In this document: piece by piece, positions 17,631 to 27,082 of the stretch
How positions within the stretch are numbered: position 1 is the first letter of the stretch
Layout of the letters: each line of letters opens with the position of its first letter
Assembly: GCA_963815135.1 (NCBI GenBank)
Contig: CAWFFO010000009.1
Location: forward strand, 62,001 to 126,000
Source: CAIWTU01 sp963815135
Lineage (GTDB): Bacteria; Desulfobacterota; Desulfuromonadia; Geobacterales; Geobacteraceae
DNA length: 64,000 nt
Direction: 5' to 3'
The notes under the pieces: generated by a model
Databases searched by the model: none
Told to the model about the DNA's origin: nothing
What the model saw: only the letters and a program-made list of their open reading frames with translations
Program-made: the position numbers and the translations under genes

Positions 17631-18461
17631 TCAGTCCTCGAAGCAGCCAAGGCATATGAGAGCGGTATTCAGCTCTTCATCGTTGGGTGCAACGCCATGG
17701 TATGAAGCCTTGTGCTCGAATATGGACACTCCCTTGCCCTTGACCGTGGCGGCGACAATAACTGTCGGTTTCCCTTTTATATCGTCCGCCTTGTCAAGGG
17801 CGGTAAGAATTGCGGCCATATCGTGTCCGTCTATTTCAATCGCATGCCAACCAAAGGCCCTGAATTTATCGGCAATCGGCGCGACGTTCATCACTTTTTC
17901 GACTTCTCCGTCGATCTGCAGGCAGTTGACATCGATCATCGCACATAGGTTGTCCAACTGGTAGTGGGCGGCTGCCATGGCTGCTTCCCAGACCTGTCCC
18001 TCCTGCAGTTCCCCATCCCCCAATATGGCGTAAACCCTGGAGCCGCTGTTGTCCAGCCTGAGTCCGAGCGCCATGCCATTGGCCATGGACAATCCCTGTC
18101 CCAGCGAACCGGTGCACACCTCGACTCCGGGTGTTACCTTGCTGTCCGGGTGCCCCTGCAGATGACTCCCCAGGCGGCGCAGCATCATCAGATCCTCTTT
18201 GGGGAAATAACCCGCTTCCGCAAGAGCCACGTATAGGGCCGGAGCGGCATGCCCTTTGCTGAGAACGAATCTGTCACGTTCTTCCCAATGCGGGTCTTCG
18301 GGGTTGTGCCGCATTTTGTGGAAATAGAGGGCGGCTATCATGTCCATGGCAGAGAGGGACCCGCCGGTATGTCCGGACTGCGACCTGTGCAGTGTCTTTA
18401 TGATGGATACCCGCAAATTCCGGGCTGTTTCTTCCAGATGGGCGATCTTGTCTTTATACAA
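17631..18461 (-). CDS. Transketolase, N-terminal subunit (TPP-binding domain)
   Basis: The thiamine-diphosphate half of the two-subunit transketolase (276 residues). It shows SQSGHTGGSLSAMD, the TPP motif that starts GDGELQEGQ and ends DVNCLQIDG, and a C-terminal GVAPNDEE segment. I chose TTG 18461 because AGGAAAGGA lies just upstream and the length suits the family; an in-frame ATG at 18494 lacks a ribosome binding site. It is the first gene of the pair with the C-terminal subunit. Confidence 0.93.
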   Translation of the reverse strand: MYKDKIAHLEETARNLRVSIIKTLHRSQSGHTGGSLSAMDMIAALYFHKMRHNPEDPHWEERDRFVLSKGHAAPALYVALAEAGYFPKEDLMMLRRLGSHLQGHPDSKVTPGVEVCTGSLGQGLSMANGMALGLRLDNSGSRVYAILGDGELQEGQVWEAAMAAAHYQLDNLCAMIDVNCLQIDGEVEKVMNVAPIADKFRAFGWHAIEIDGHDMAAILTALDKADDIKGKPTVIVAATVKGKGVSIFEHKASYHGVAPNDEELNTALICLGCFED

Positions 18462-18632
18462 AATTTTTCCTTTCCTGCCGATTCGAGATTGCATTTCCGT
18501 GCTGCTGATGCTTTTTCTTCCACAAGAATTCCATGGTCACTGGTATTTCCCGTCCGGCCGGACTGCGCCGCACATTCCGGAACATGATTTTGATTCCGTG
18601 ATGAAAATTGTGCTGCCTGTTGCGGTTCTGTA

Positions 18633-19031
18633 TCATGTTTTATCGTCGGATGTCAGGTAATCGAGGATGATTTCATCAAGGTTTTGCCTGTTGTCGTTGC
18701 AGGGTTCATCCCCGTCTCCGGTTTGAAGCGGTTCTGGAGGCTGAGGGTTCTCGGCCGGAAGTAACCCGCCGGGAAACGCCCGCTCGTCGAATTCGCCAGC
18801 CTTGAGCCTCCTGAGCATATCTTTATGCTGTTCCTGCATGAGCTCTTCGACTACTTTTTCCAGCATTTCCACCTTGATAATATCTGAATAACTGGTTTTT
18901 TTCGAAGCGATTATGGTGCCGCCGCGATATAGAAGTGTGGTGATGAAAGGGTTTTTGATTCCGCCGTCCTCAGTCTGGATATGGAAAACATCCCCCCGGT
19001 AACGGATGTTGTGATTGAAGCCTACTACCAT
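18633..19031 (-). CDS. Conserved hypothetical protein
   Basis: A 132-residue cytoplasmic protein. Its first 85 residues look well ordered (GFNHNIRYRGDVFHIQTEDG, then TLLYRGGTIIASKKTSY and a helix EELMQEQHKDMLRRLKAGEF). The rest is Pro/Glu/Asp-rich and probably disordered. I recall similar proteins in Geobacter-like genomes but know no function. It follows metH on the same strand at about 100 bp. Confidence 0.8.
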   Translation of the reverse strand: MVVGFNHNIRYRGDVFHIQTEDGGIKNPFITTLLYRGGTIIASKKTSYSDIIKVEMLEKVVEELMQEQHKDMLRRLKAGEFDERAFPGGLLPAENPQPPEPLQTGDGDEPCNDNRQNLDEIILDYLTSDDKT

Positions 19032-19134
19032 TGTCTTTTCCTGTTTCCGATAGTTCCGTCATACACTGTAAAATAAAAAATTAGCATTTGTATCGATCAG
19101 TTGCAAGAGATAAAATCCATGCTTCCGAAGTGTT

Positions 19135-21557
19135 TCATGACTCGATAGCCAGCAGTTTTTTAATCCGGGCGACGGCCTCCATGGCATCCCTGGCATAGAG
19201 ATCTGCTCCGATAGAATCAGCGTATTCCTGGGTAACCACAGCGCCTCCGACCATGGTAAAGGTTTTGATGCCGTTTTCCTTCAATTTGCCGATGACATTT
19301 TCCATCTCTGACATGGTTGTCGTCATCAACGCCGAAAGTCCAACCGCATCGACATTATTTTCCATGGCTTCCCGCACTATTCTCTCGGCTGGTACGTTCT
19401 TGCCAAGGTCGATGACTTCGAAACCGTGGTTTTCAAGGAGTGTGCACACGATATTTTTCCCGATGTCGTGGATATCACCTTCAACGGTGGCCATGAGGAT
19501 TTTGCCCAGGGTGCTTAAGGACTCTTCGTTCATCTCCAGTTTAAGACGCGCGAAAGCGGTCTGCATCGTTTCCGCCGAAAGCATCACCTGGGGAAGGAAA
19601 ACCTGGTTCTTTTCAAAGCGGCGCCCGACTTCTTCCAGACCCGGCAACAGACCTTCGTTGCTTATTTCCAGGGGGTGGCATTCCCTCCTGAAGCGCCTTT
19701 TCGATCAATGAGACAATATTTTCCCGGTCACCGTCGATAACCGCCCTGGCCAAAAGACCCCTGGCGTCCTGTGGTGGAGGAGCGGCCTGCTGTTCTCCGG
19801 CTGCGGGCACGGTTCCGGCCGTGCAGGCTTCTATATAGCGGGCGGCGTGGGGGTCCTTGCCGAGAAGAACCATTGCTGAGCGCCAGGCATCCATCATCGC
19901 CTGTTCCTTCGGATTGATGATCGCCGAATCGAGTCCAGCTGCCAGGGCCATGGCAAAGAATGATGAGGAAATTACGGGACGACGGGGAAGCCCGAAGGAT
20001 ATATTGCTGACTCCCAGCACGGTATTTGCCCCCAGCCGCTCCTTGACGAGACGGACAGCATTGAGGGTTTCCAGGGCCTGCTTCTGTTCGGCGCTTACGG
20101 TGAGGGTGAGGCAGTCGATAAGAACATCGTTACCGTCTATTCCCGCAGCTCCGGCAGCCGCTATTATCTTCGATGCAATGGCAACACGTCCTTCCGCGGT
20201 AGCCGGTATTCCTTTTTCATCCAGTGCCAGACCGAGTACGGCCGCGCCGTACTTTTTTACCAGCGGAAGTGTCCTTGCGATACTTTTATCCTCTCCGGAG
20301 ACCGAGTTTACGAGCACCTTGCCGTCGGCTGCCTTGAGCCCCCGTTCCAAAGCTTCGACATTCGAGGAGTCGAGGACAATCGGTACCGGGGTTGCCCCTG
20401 TTACACAGAATACCGCCTGTTCCATGGCGGCAGGTTCGTCGATTCCAGGCAGGCCGACGTTGATGTCGAGCAGCGTAGCCCCCGCAGCCACTTGTTCCAT
20501 CGCTTCGCGCCGGATATAGGATATCTTCCCTTCCCTCAATTCGCCGGCGAAAGTCTTCTTGCCAGTCGGATTGATTCGCTCACCAATAATGGCAGCGGGG
20601 TTTCCCTCTCCTATGGCAACGTAGCCGGTGCGGCTGGAAAGGAAGGTGACTCCGGTATCGCAGGGTGTTTCGAAGGCGCGGTTCATTTTCGTTCAACACC
20701 TCCCTGATGGCGCGTATGTGAGCGGGAGTTGTGCCGCAGCATCCACCAATGATCCGGACTCCCAGGTCGAGCATCCTGTCATGGTATGCAGTCATTTCAT
20801 CAGGTGTGCCGGGGAAGACGGTCCGGCCTTCAATTAATACCGGGAGACCGGCGTTTGCCTGGGAGATGAGGGGTAAAGAAGTGACCTTTCTCATGGCCAG
20901 GAGGACTTCGTAAATACCGTCAACTCCGAGCCCGCAATTGGACCCTACAATATTTGCCCCGGCAGCCTCGAGGGTGATCGCGGCCGCTTCCGGCGGTGTG
21001 CCGAGAACGCTTCTTCCGTTGTCGTCAAAAGTAAGCATGGCAATGATCGGGATGTCCGGGGAAATCTCCCTTATACCGATGATGGCCGCTCTTATCTCTT
21101 TTATATCAAGGAATGTTTCCAGGGTGACGAGATCGGCACCTGCTTCAATGAGTGCCTGTGCCTGTTCCCTGAAGATTGAGGCGGCTTCGTCGAAAGTCAT
21201 GTCCCCCACCGGTTCGACAAACCTTCCGGTCGGTCCCAGTGACGCGGCCACATAAGCGTCATACCCGGCGACCATCGCGGCAATTTCCACAGCCTTAGAA
21301 TTTATCTCTGACAGCCTGTTTTCCAGACCGTAATGGGAAAGCTTGGCCCTGTTGCCGCCGAAGGTATTGGTGACAATGATGTCCGCACCGGCGGCAAGGT
21401 ATTCGCGGTGAACTCCGGCAACCACATCCGGCATGGTCAGGTTCAGTTCTTCAGGTGCCTGTCCCGGCGCCAGGCCGCGTTCCTGGAGCATGGTTCCCAT
21501 TGCGCCGTCCAGCACCAGCGCCCTGCTGCGAATGCAATCCAAGAAAGGAGGTTTCAT
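19135..21557 (-). pseudogene. metH: B12-dependent methionine synthase without reactivation domain; two frameshifts
   Basis: Methionine synthase: methyl transfer from methyltetrahydrofolate through cobalamin to homocysteine. Three conserved parts lie in three frames: the homocysteine domain (21557 to about 20680, zinc ligand motif GGCCGTTP), the pterin-binding domain (about 20680 to 19675, GERINPTGKK), and the cobalamin domain (about 19675 to 19135, DIHDIGKNIV). Removing one C near 20675 and one C from the C5 run at 19670-19674 gives one frame of 806 residues. Protein conservation runs right up to both breaks, so sequence error or very recent mutation is likely. The C-terminal AdoMet reactivation domain of E. 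coli MetH is absent, as in other short MetH proteins. It starts 5 bp after the GerMN gene. Confidence 0.92.
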
Positions 21558-21561
21558 ATGG

Positions 21562-22173
21562 TCATTTCTCCGTGTTGTCGATGTCCTGGGATGTATTGTT
21601 CGTCATGTTTTTTTCCATACCGAAATCCGGCTGCACGGGATTTCTCAGGTCCAGATGCCCCTTGAGGCTTTCCATATCGTGGCCTTCAAGAAGAAATTTC
21701 ACTTTCTTGACCGTGGGGAAATTGAAGGCGATGGTATCCGTGACCGAATAAACCGCGGTCATCTCGGCAGAGCTACCTTCTGGGAGCCCGTCGACCAGGC
21801 CGCTGCCGAAATCCAGATAGGCCGTATCGCCCAGGACCCTGACATTGTGGATAACGGTCGCCGGAGGAAGAGTCGGGGCGAGGTCGCCGAGAGGGCCGTT
21901 GATGAGTTTTTCGATAGTGGCCTGGATGCAGGTGGAAAGGTCGTTGCCGCAGGAGTCGATTTCGCTGCCTTCCCGTACCAGTCCGTCACCTTCGGTAGAG
22001 GCGAAAAAGAGGGAAACCCTGACCGTACCTTCCTCCTGGGGTTGCGAAGGTGTTGCGGGCAGTTTACCTCTTTCCTGGTATTTTTGCAGCATGAGCGCGC
22101 CCAGTATTGCTGCTGCGACTAGAAAGGCAACAAACAGAACCAGTCTTATTCTGCGTCTTCTTATACCCGGCAT
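21562..22173 (-). CDS. GerMN-domain membrane-anchored protein
   Basis: A 203-residue protein: basic N-terminus, one TM anchor at residues 10-29 (VLFVAFLVAAAILGALML), a short linker and a GerMN (sporulation/germination-type) domain at about 48-180 (VRVSLFFASTEG, LINGPLGDLAPTLPP, DTAYLDFGSGLVDGLPEGS). The domain faces the periplasm and is thought to bind cell-wall or other ligands in non-sporulating bacteria. It lies between murI and metH on the same strand, which fits a cell-wall link with murI. Confidence 0.88.
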   Translation of the reverse strand: MPGIRRRRIRLVLFVAFLVAAAILGALMLQKYQERGKLPATPSQPQEEGTVRVSLFFASTEGDGLVREGSEIDSCGNDLSTCIQATIEKLINGPLGDLAPTLPPATVIHNVRVLGDTAYLDFGSGLVDGLPEGSSAEMTAVYSVTDTIAFNFPTVKKVKFLLEGHDMESLKGHLDLRNPVQPDFGMEKNMTNNTSQDIDNTEK

Positions 22174-22259
22174 GGTCTTCAGCTCCCAGTATCCGAAATT
22201 GGTTCAGGATCTAAAATTCAAAGTATTTTAAGGCGTTGCAATTTGAAAACTGCACTGTT

Positions 22260-23066
22260 CTAATCATTCTCGAGATTTACCTGGTGAACGTCGCCCAGCC
22301 TGTCGCCGAGGAACCGCTTTCCGACCCTGATGAATCCGGCCGGGACATCGGTAACGAAAAAATGGTGGTTCCCTTTTTCCGATAAGGGACGCACCAGGTT
22401 ATAGTTTCCGAGTATCTCCGCCACTGTCCTTGCGGTTTCTTCGGCAGAATCGACCAGCTGCACATCCTGTCCCATGGTTTCAGCGATAATTCCCTTGAGG
22501 ATGGGGTAGTGTGTGCATCCCAATACCAGAGTGTCCACTCCCTCTTCCCGCAGCTCGCGCAAATAAATTCCAGCCGTAAGGCGGGCCACTTCATTTTCGA
22601 CCCAACCCTCTTCGGCAAGCGGAACAAACAGGGGGCAATGTTTCGTGATAACTTCGATGTCCGGGTTTATCCTTTTTATCGCCTTGGTATAGGCGCTGCT
22701 CCTGATGGTTCCCTCTGTGCCGATGACGCCTACTTTTCCGCTTTTTGTGACGGTGGCGGCCCGACGCGCGCCGGGCTCGATCACTCCCACAATGGGCAGG
22801 TCGAAGCATTTTTTCAGGGAATCAAGACAAACCGCCGATGCGGTATTGCAGGCGGCCACGAGCAGCTTGATATCTCTTTTGACCAGGAAGGAGGTTATTT
22901 CATGAGCATACCGGGTCACGGTTTCCGGGGATTTAGTGCCGTAAGGAACCCTCGCGGTGTCACCAAGGTACAGGGTGTCTTCCTGGGGAAGCGTCCTGAT
23001 AATCTCCTTGAGAACCGTGAGACCCCCGACACCCGAATCGAATATTCCAATGGCTTTCCAGGGCAA
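22260..23066 (-). CDS. murI: Glutamate racemase
   Basis: A 268-residue racemase that makes D-glutamate for peptidoglycan. It shows IGIFDSGVGGLTVLKEI at the N-terminus and both catalytic cysteines: Cys73 in VAACNTASA and the second in LGCTHYP. The frame is open to 23108, but TTG 23066 is preceded by GGAG at seven bases and gives the standard family start. The GerMN gene follows about 90 bp downstream. Confidence 0.96.
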   Translation of the reverse strand: MPWKAIGIFDSGVGGLTVLKEIIRTLPQEDTLYLGDTARVPYGTKSPETVTRYAHEITSFLVKRDIKLLVAACNTASAVCLDSLKKCFDLPIVGVIEPGARRAATVTKSGKVGVIGTEGTIRSSAYTKAIKRINPDIEVITKHCPLFVPLAEEGWVENEVARLTAGIYLRELREEGVDTLVLGCTHYPILKGIIAETMGQDVQLVDSAEETARTVAEILGNYNLVRPLSEKGNHHFFVTDVPAGFIRVGKRFLGDRLGDVHQVNLEND

Positions 23067-23257
23067 TGCATTTCTCCGGAGGGTGGAAATAGATGATATT
23101 GTAAACAATAAATACTATTTTCACAACATGACTTTGTCAAGGTAATTACGTTTTTCGTTAACAAGTAGACTTCTTGCCCCGAACAATATTAATACTTTAA
23201 ATTGCACGGCAAATCTGCTATTTAAGTTAATAAGCAAAGGTCGAGGGCGGAGGGACC

Positions 23258-23596
23258 ATGGAAAAGAATGATTTGCTGGAAAAAACAAAAGAAACACTGT
23301 CTCCTTTTCAGACTGACCATATAATCCATTTTCTGAAAAGTCTCACACTGAAAAGCGCAATGGAAAATCCGTGGATTATAACGGCATTCCTCATCATTTT
23401 CTTTTTCGCGGTGATAAAACGTTCGAAATTCGTTTTGCTTACTCTCTTCACGGCAATCTCCCTCATGGTCCTGATGAGATACACCTTTCCGGCCAGTGGA
23501 GACGAACTGTCGCTTTCGTCTACGCTGCCTTTCATTTTCGGGGCGCTTCTCATCGGTGTGGTTGTTCTCTATTTCAATTTCATAAAAACGGACTGA
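23258..23596 (+). CDS. Small membrane protein of unknown function
   Basis: A 112-residue protein with an amphipathic N-terminal third and three hydrophobic helices (about 40-53, 56-72, 88-107). It has no Cys and no recognised domain. GGAGGGACC precedes ATG 23258. It is the first gene of a five-gene plus-strand operon with the HgdB-like/activator pair, which begins 6 bp later, so a membrane role for that system is possible. Confidence 0.8.
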   Translation: MEKNDLLEKTKETLSPFQTDHIIHFLKSLTLKSAMENPWIITAFLIIFFFAVIKRSKFVLLTLFTAISLMVLMRYTFPASGDELSLSSTLPFIFGALLIGVVVLYFNFIKTD

Positions 23597-23602
23597 AAAA
23601 TA

Positions 23603-24586
23603 TTGGACAGAACCGGTTTTACAACGACAATTCCCATTGAGGTGTTGCTGGCCGCCGGAAAAGCGCCCGTTGATCTCAACAATATTTTCATCACCAGCGA
23701 ACGAAGTCTCCGGCTGATCGAAATGGCCGAGCTGGAAGGATTCCCAAGGAATATCTGCGGCTGGATCAAGGGGATATATGCCGCAACACTGGAAAGCGGA
23801 ATCCGCGAGGTCGTGGCGGTCACCGAAGGCGACTGCAGCAATGCCAGGGCGCTCATGGAAGTGCTTTCACTGCGGGGAATCAAGTCGATCCCCTTTGCCT
23901 TCCCCGGCGACCGGAACCGGGAAAAACTCCGTCTGGAAATCACCAGGCTGATGGAGCATTTCGGTGTCGAATGGGAAGCGGTAAACCGGGCAAAGGCCAG
24001 GCTCGATGCAATCAGGTTGAAAATTCACGAAATAGACAGGCTTACCTGGCAGGACAATATCGTATCCGGCGAGGAAAACCACTATTTCCAGGTTGCCTCC
24101 TCGGACATGAACGGCGACCCGGAAGCATTCGAAGCAGAAATAGACCGGTTCCGCGGAAAATTGCCGGCACGAAGCCCTTTCAGGGAGAAAATCAGGCTGG
24201 CCTATATCGGGGTTCCGCCCATAATCGGGGATATCTACCCTTTCCTGGAATCGAGGGGCGCCAGGGTGGTATTTAACGAAACCCAGCGTCAGTTTTCCAT
24301 GCCCTTCCGGACCCCCGACCTTGTCGGTCAATACCTTGCATACACCTATCCATACGATATTTTCACCAGACTGGAAGATATCTCTGTCGAAATCGGGAAG
24401 AGACGGGTTGATGCCGTCATTCACTATGTTCAATCCTTTTGTTTCAGGCAGATAGAGGACATGGTGGTCAGAAAAAAACTGTCCGTGCCCGTGTTGACGG
24501 TCGAGGGAGACAAACCTGCCCCTCTCGATGCCAGGACCAGGATTCGTATCGAGAGTTTTCTCGAAATGGTCGGAGAAAAAAAATGA
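23603..24586 (+). CDS. 2-hydroxyacyl-CoA dehydratase D-component-like protein (HgdB/YjiM type)
   Basis: A 327-residue member of the HgdB/BcrC/YjiM superfamily, whose subunits carry an iron-sulfur cluster and accept a high-energy electron from an ASKHA activator. It has exactly three cysteines: Cys52 (NICGW), Cys78 (EGDCSNA) and Cys280 (QSFCFRQ), the spacing used for a [4Fe-4S] cluster in the family. There is only one dehydratase-like subunit, not the A/B pair of true dehydratases. TTG 23603 is the apparent start. The stop overlaps the activator ATG (ATGA). The substrate is unknown; relation to double-cubane-cluster reductases is possible but untested. Confidence 0.88.
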   Translation: MDRTGFTTTIPIEVLLAAGKAPVDLNNIFITSERSLRLIEMAELEGFPRNICGWIKGIYAATLESGIREVVAVTEGDCSNARALMEVLSLRGIKSIPFAFPGDRNREKLRLEITRLMEHFGVEWEAVNRAKARLDAIRLKIHEIDRLTWQDNIVSGEENHYFQVASSDMNGDPEAFEAEIDRFRGKLPARSPFREKIRLAYIGVPPIIGDIYPFLESRGARVVFNETQRQFSMPFRTPDLVGQYLAYTYPYDIFTRLEDISVEIGKRRVDAVIHYVQSFCFRQIEDMVVRKKLSVPVLTVEGDKPAPLDARTRIRIESFLEMVGEKK

Positions 24587-25344
24587 GGATAGGAATCGAC
24601 CTGGGAAGCCGGAAGGTAAAGTTCTCGGTTGTTGACAATGGCGCAGTAATACGCCTGGCAGACCACGATACGTTGGGGTTTTACAAGCAATTCGGCAGAA
24701 TTGTCGATGAAGAGCTTTCTTTCGACCTGGAAGGAACCGGGTTATTCACACGGGAAGAACTGGCCGGAGCTTCCATCGTGGTTACCGGCTATGGTCGCAA
24801 CACCCTGGATTTCAAGGGTGTGAAGGTGGTTTCCGAAATCAGGGCTCATGTGGCCGGAGCTGTTTTCCAGACCGGTCTGAAAGACTTCACTCTGCTAGAC
24901 ATGGGTGGACAGGACACCAAGGTGGCTCTGGTTCGCAATGGAAGGCTGGACGACTTTGTCATGAACGACAAGTGTGCCGCCAGCAGTGGAAGATACCTGG
25001 AAAACATGGCGTCGATTCTGGAGGTGAGCCTCGATGAGCTGTCCTCCCACTGGGAAGACCCGGTAAGCCTCGACACCACCTGCGGCATCTTCGGTGAATC
25101 GGAACTGATCGGACAGATTCTCAGGGGCCATTCAACCGGTCGGCTCTGCGCGGGGGTCAACCTGACCCTGGTCAAGAGGGTCATGCCGATGCTCGGAAGG
25201 TTTTCTTCGCTTCACCTTGTATTGACCGGTGGGGTTGCCTGTAACAGGGCGCTGGTCAGGATGCTGGAAAGCGAAACAGGGCGGCCGGTTCTGGTTCCGG
25301 AACACCCGCAGCATAACGGCGCCATAGGCTGCGCTGTCATCTGA
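24583..25344 (+). CDS. ASKHA-type activator ATPase of 2-hydroxyacyl-CoA dehydratase family
   Basis: A 253-residue actin-fold ATPase. The N-terminal phosphate motif is IGIDLGSRKVKFSVV, the second is LLDMGGQDTKV, and the adenosine motif is LTGGVACN. Cys131 (NDKCAASSGR) and Cys167 (TTCGIF) match the two cysteines that hold the [4Fe-4S] cluster between the subunits of HgdC/BadF-type activators. Such proteins use ATP to inject one low-potential electron into a partner protein. The partner is surely the preceding gene, with which it overlaps by four bases. ATG 24583 gives the family start. Confidence 0.94.
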   Translation: MRIGIDLGSRKVKFSVVDNGAVIRLADHDTLGFYKQFGRIVDEELSFDLEGTGLFTREELAGASIVVTGYGRNTLDFKGVKVVSEIRAHVAGAVFQTGLKDFTLLDMGGQDTKVALVRNGRLDDFVMNDKCAASSGRYLENMASILEVSLDELSSHWEDPVSLDTTCGIFGESELIGQILRGHSTGRLCAGVNLTLVKRVMPMLGRFSSLHLVLTGGVACNRALVRMLESETGRPVLVPEHPQHNGAIGCAVI

Positions 25345-25407
25345 CATTGCGTCCGTTGCAAAACCGATTTTGATACTATTCCGAAAGGTTCAAATTTCGA
25401 GGTGTTT

Positions 25408-25683
25408 ATGAGTGTTTCAAGAAAAGACTGGCTCTTTATTGCCCTCATGGGCGTCATACTGTTGATATTCGTCCTGATTTCCGGCAAGGAAACGACCAGG
25501 AAGGTTCCCTATGATACGACCCATCGCCCCTATTACGAGATGCTGAAAAAAACCGGCAGCAAGATGCAAACGGAAAAGGAATGCGAAAAATGCCACAATG
25601 GCAAGGATGTCCCGTTTCCCAAGGACCATCCTTCTAAAAACCGCTGTCTTCTCTGCCACAAGATGGTGCAGACCGGGAAATGA
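25408..25683 (+). CDS. Membrane-anchored dihaem c mini-cytochrome
   Basis: A 91-residue protein: an uncleaved N-terminal anchor (residues 8-26) and a short periplasmic domain with two haem c sites, Cys59-Glu-Lys-Cys62-His63 and Cys80-Leu-Leu-Cys83-His84. The small size and the AKxCxxCHNG..P..HP layout resemble half of a cytochrome c7 or NapB-like domain. It lies 63 bp after the activator gene and overlaps the next gene by ATGA, so it may carry electrons for this operon; that is inference. An in-frame GTG at 25402 is an alternative start. Confidence 0.88.
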   Translation: MSVSRKDWLFIALMGVILLIFVLISGKETTRKVPYDTTHRPYYEMLKKTGSKMQTEKECEKCHNGKDVPFPKDHPSKNRCLLCHKMVQTGK

Positions 25684-26267
25684 CGACCCTCAATGTTACA
25701 GGGGAAATTGAAAGATTAATCTGCCGCATAACCTCCATTGTCCCTGAACTGAATCATGTCGACCCTTCCAGGGTCCTGGTGTGCGTCGCTTCGACACGCG
25801 GGGGAGGGGTACATGGCACCTATGCCAAAATCCATCCTCTCCGTTTCCCCGGTGGAGAGTGCAGCATGGAGGCCCGAAACGGCCGGAAGAAGGTTGTCTG
25901 GTCCATGCCCGGCGTTACGTACCGGGGCGTTGACATGCTTTACATCATTTATTTCCTGGTTCCCCGCTTTCTCAACCTGCCCTTTCGCGAAAAGCTTATT
26001 ACAATATTCCACGAACTCTATCATATCTCGCCCGACTTCGACGGCGATATCAGGAGGTTCCCCGGTAAAAATTATGCACACGGCAGTTCCAGAAAAAGAT
26101 ATAACGCCTTTATGGCCAGGCTGGTTGACGGCTTTCTTGAAAAGCTGGAAGATGAGAGCCCGGTAAAATTTCTGCACGGGGATATGGAAAGCATGCGAGC
26201 CGGGTACGGGGCCATCGTCGGCAGAAGATTTCCCGCCCCGAGGATAAAGGTATCAAACAATCAGTAA
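25680..26267 (+). CDS. Putative HExxH metallopeptidase-like protein
   Basis: A 195-residue cytoplasmic protein with a zinc-protease signature HELYH at about residues 117-121 (IIYFLVPRFLNLPFREKLI precedes it, ISPDFDG follows). This arrangement is seen in the putative metallopeptidase family related to SprT/YgjP. No signal peptide is present. It is translationally coupled to the dihaem cytochrome gene and is the last gene of the operon, followed by a weak terminator shared with the convergent methyltransferase. Proteolytic activity is not proven. Confidence 0.72.
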   Translation: MTTLNVTGEIERLICRITSIVPELNHVDPSRVLVCVASTRGGGVHGTYAKIHPLRFPGGECSMEARNGRKKVVWSMPGVTYRGVDMLYIIYFLVPRFLNLPFREKLITIFHELYHISPDFDGDIRRFPGKNYAHGSSRKRYNAFMARLVDGFLEKLEDESPVKFLHGDMESMRAGYGAIVGRRFPAPRIKVSNNQ

Positions 26268-26291
26268 CCCGGCACTTGTTGCGGGTTTTAT
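26266..26291 (+). terminator. Short hairpin between convergent genes
   Basis: AACCCG pairs with CGGGTT across a loop that allows three more pairs, followed by TTTTAT. The stem is short, so confidence is moderate. Confidence 0.5.
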
Positions 26292-26872
26292 GCTTTAAGG
26301 TAAATAAGTTTAGCGGTGGGATTGTCGTCATGGAACCTTTCTTCGGGGAAAAAGATTTTTCCGGGAAATGCCCTGAAAATGGAGGACAATTCACCGGGCT
26401 GAAGCAAAAACTCCTTCCTGTGTCCGGTCGGCACAAAAGGGGAGTCCAGGATGGAGTCGAAAACGATGATACCTCCCGGATTCAGAGCGGCAACGGATTT
26501 CGGGATCAGGTCACGCAGCAGGAAATTGAAGTTGATGATAAGATCGAAGGTCTCTGAAAACTCATATCCCTCTAGATTCTGGATGCGGTAGATTATGCTC
26601 AGATTTTCGCGCTCCGTCCATTCCTTCGCCTTGCTCAGTCCGGCTTCCGAGATATCCAGGCCGGTTACGTTGAAGCCTTCCCTGGCCAGAAATATGCTGT
26701 TTCTTCCTTCGCCGCAGGCGATGTCAAGCGCCTTTTTCCCAAGGACAAAGGACTTGATGAATTCGATATGTTCCGCCAGATAAGGGGAAGGCTCGGTGCC
26801 GAGGACAAATTTCTTTCCTTTAAAGCGGTCATCCCATTTTGACAGGTCATTTCTGTTTCTGCTGCTGCCCAT
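26288..26872 (-). CDS. Class I SAM-dependent methyltransferase (TehB-like)
   Basis: A 194-residue methyltransferase. SAM motif I is ALDIACGEGRNSIFLA and motif II is GFNVTGLDISEAGLSKA. The early segment KWDDRFKGKKF..GTEPSPYL is typical of TehB/thiopurine-type enzymes. ATG 26872 follows GGAGG; a longer frame to 26953 lacks one. The substrate is unknown. It is divergent from the glycosyltransferase and convergent with the metallopeptidase-like gene. Confidence 0.88.
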   Translation of the reverse strand: MGSSRNRNDLSKWDDRFKGKKFVLGTEPSPYLAEHIEFIKSFVLGKKALDIACGEGRNSIFLAREGFNVTGLDISEAGLSKAKEWTERENLSIIYRIQNLEGYEFSETFDLIINFNFLLRDLIPKSVAALNPGGIIVFDSILDSPFVPTGHRKEFLLQPGELSSIFRAFPGKIFFPEERFHDDNPTAKLIYLKA

Positions 26873-27082
26873 GAAAAAACCTCCACGGTTTCGTCCCGGG
26901 AGGCAAGGCTTCCACGGTGCGCAATTGTAGATCAAGGTCCGGCCGGTCCGCAAACTGTATCGCGTATTTTGCTCAATTCAGTTGTGGAGGTCAAGGGTTT
27001 AAAACGGAAGGGTTTAAATCGGAAGCATCCGGGGGAGCGTATTCCCGGCTGCATGAGAATAAAGGGTCAAATTCGGAAAAGC

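Noticed and set aside
25680..26267. Phage origin for the HExxH protein
   Set aside because: No phage gene is near, and the gene is coupled to a cytochrome gene in an operon of bacterial type.
26970..27082. Longer N-terminus for the glycosyltransferase
   Set aside because: The extra residues are Lys/Gly-rich, precede the domain and have no better ribosome binding site.
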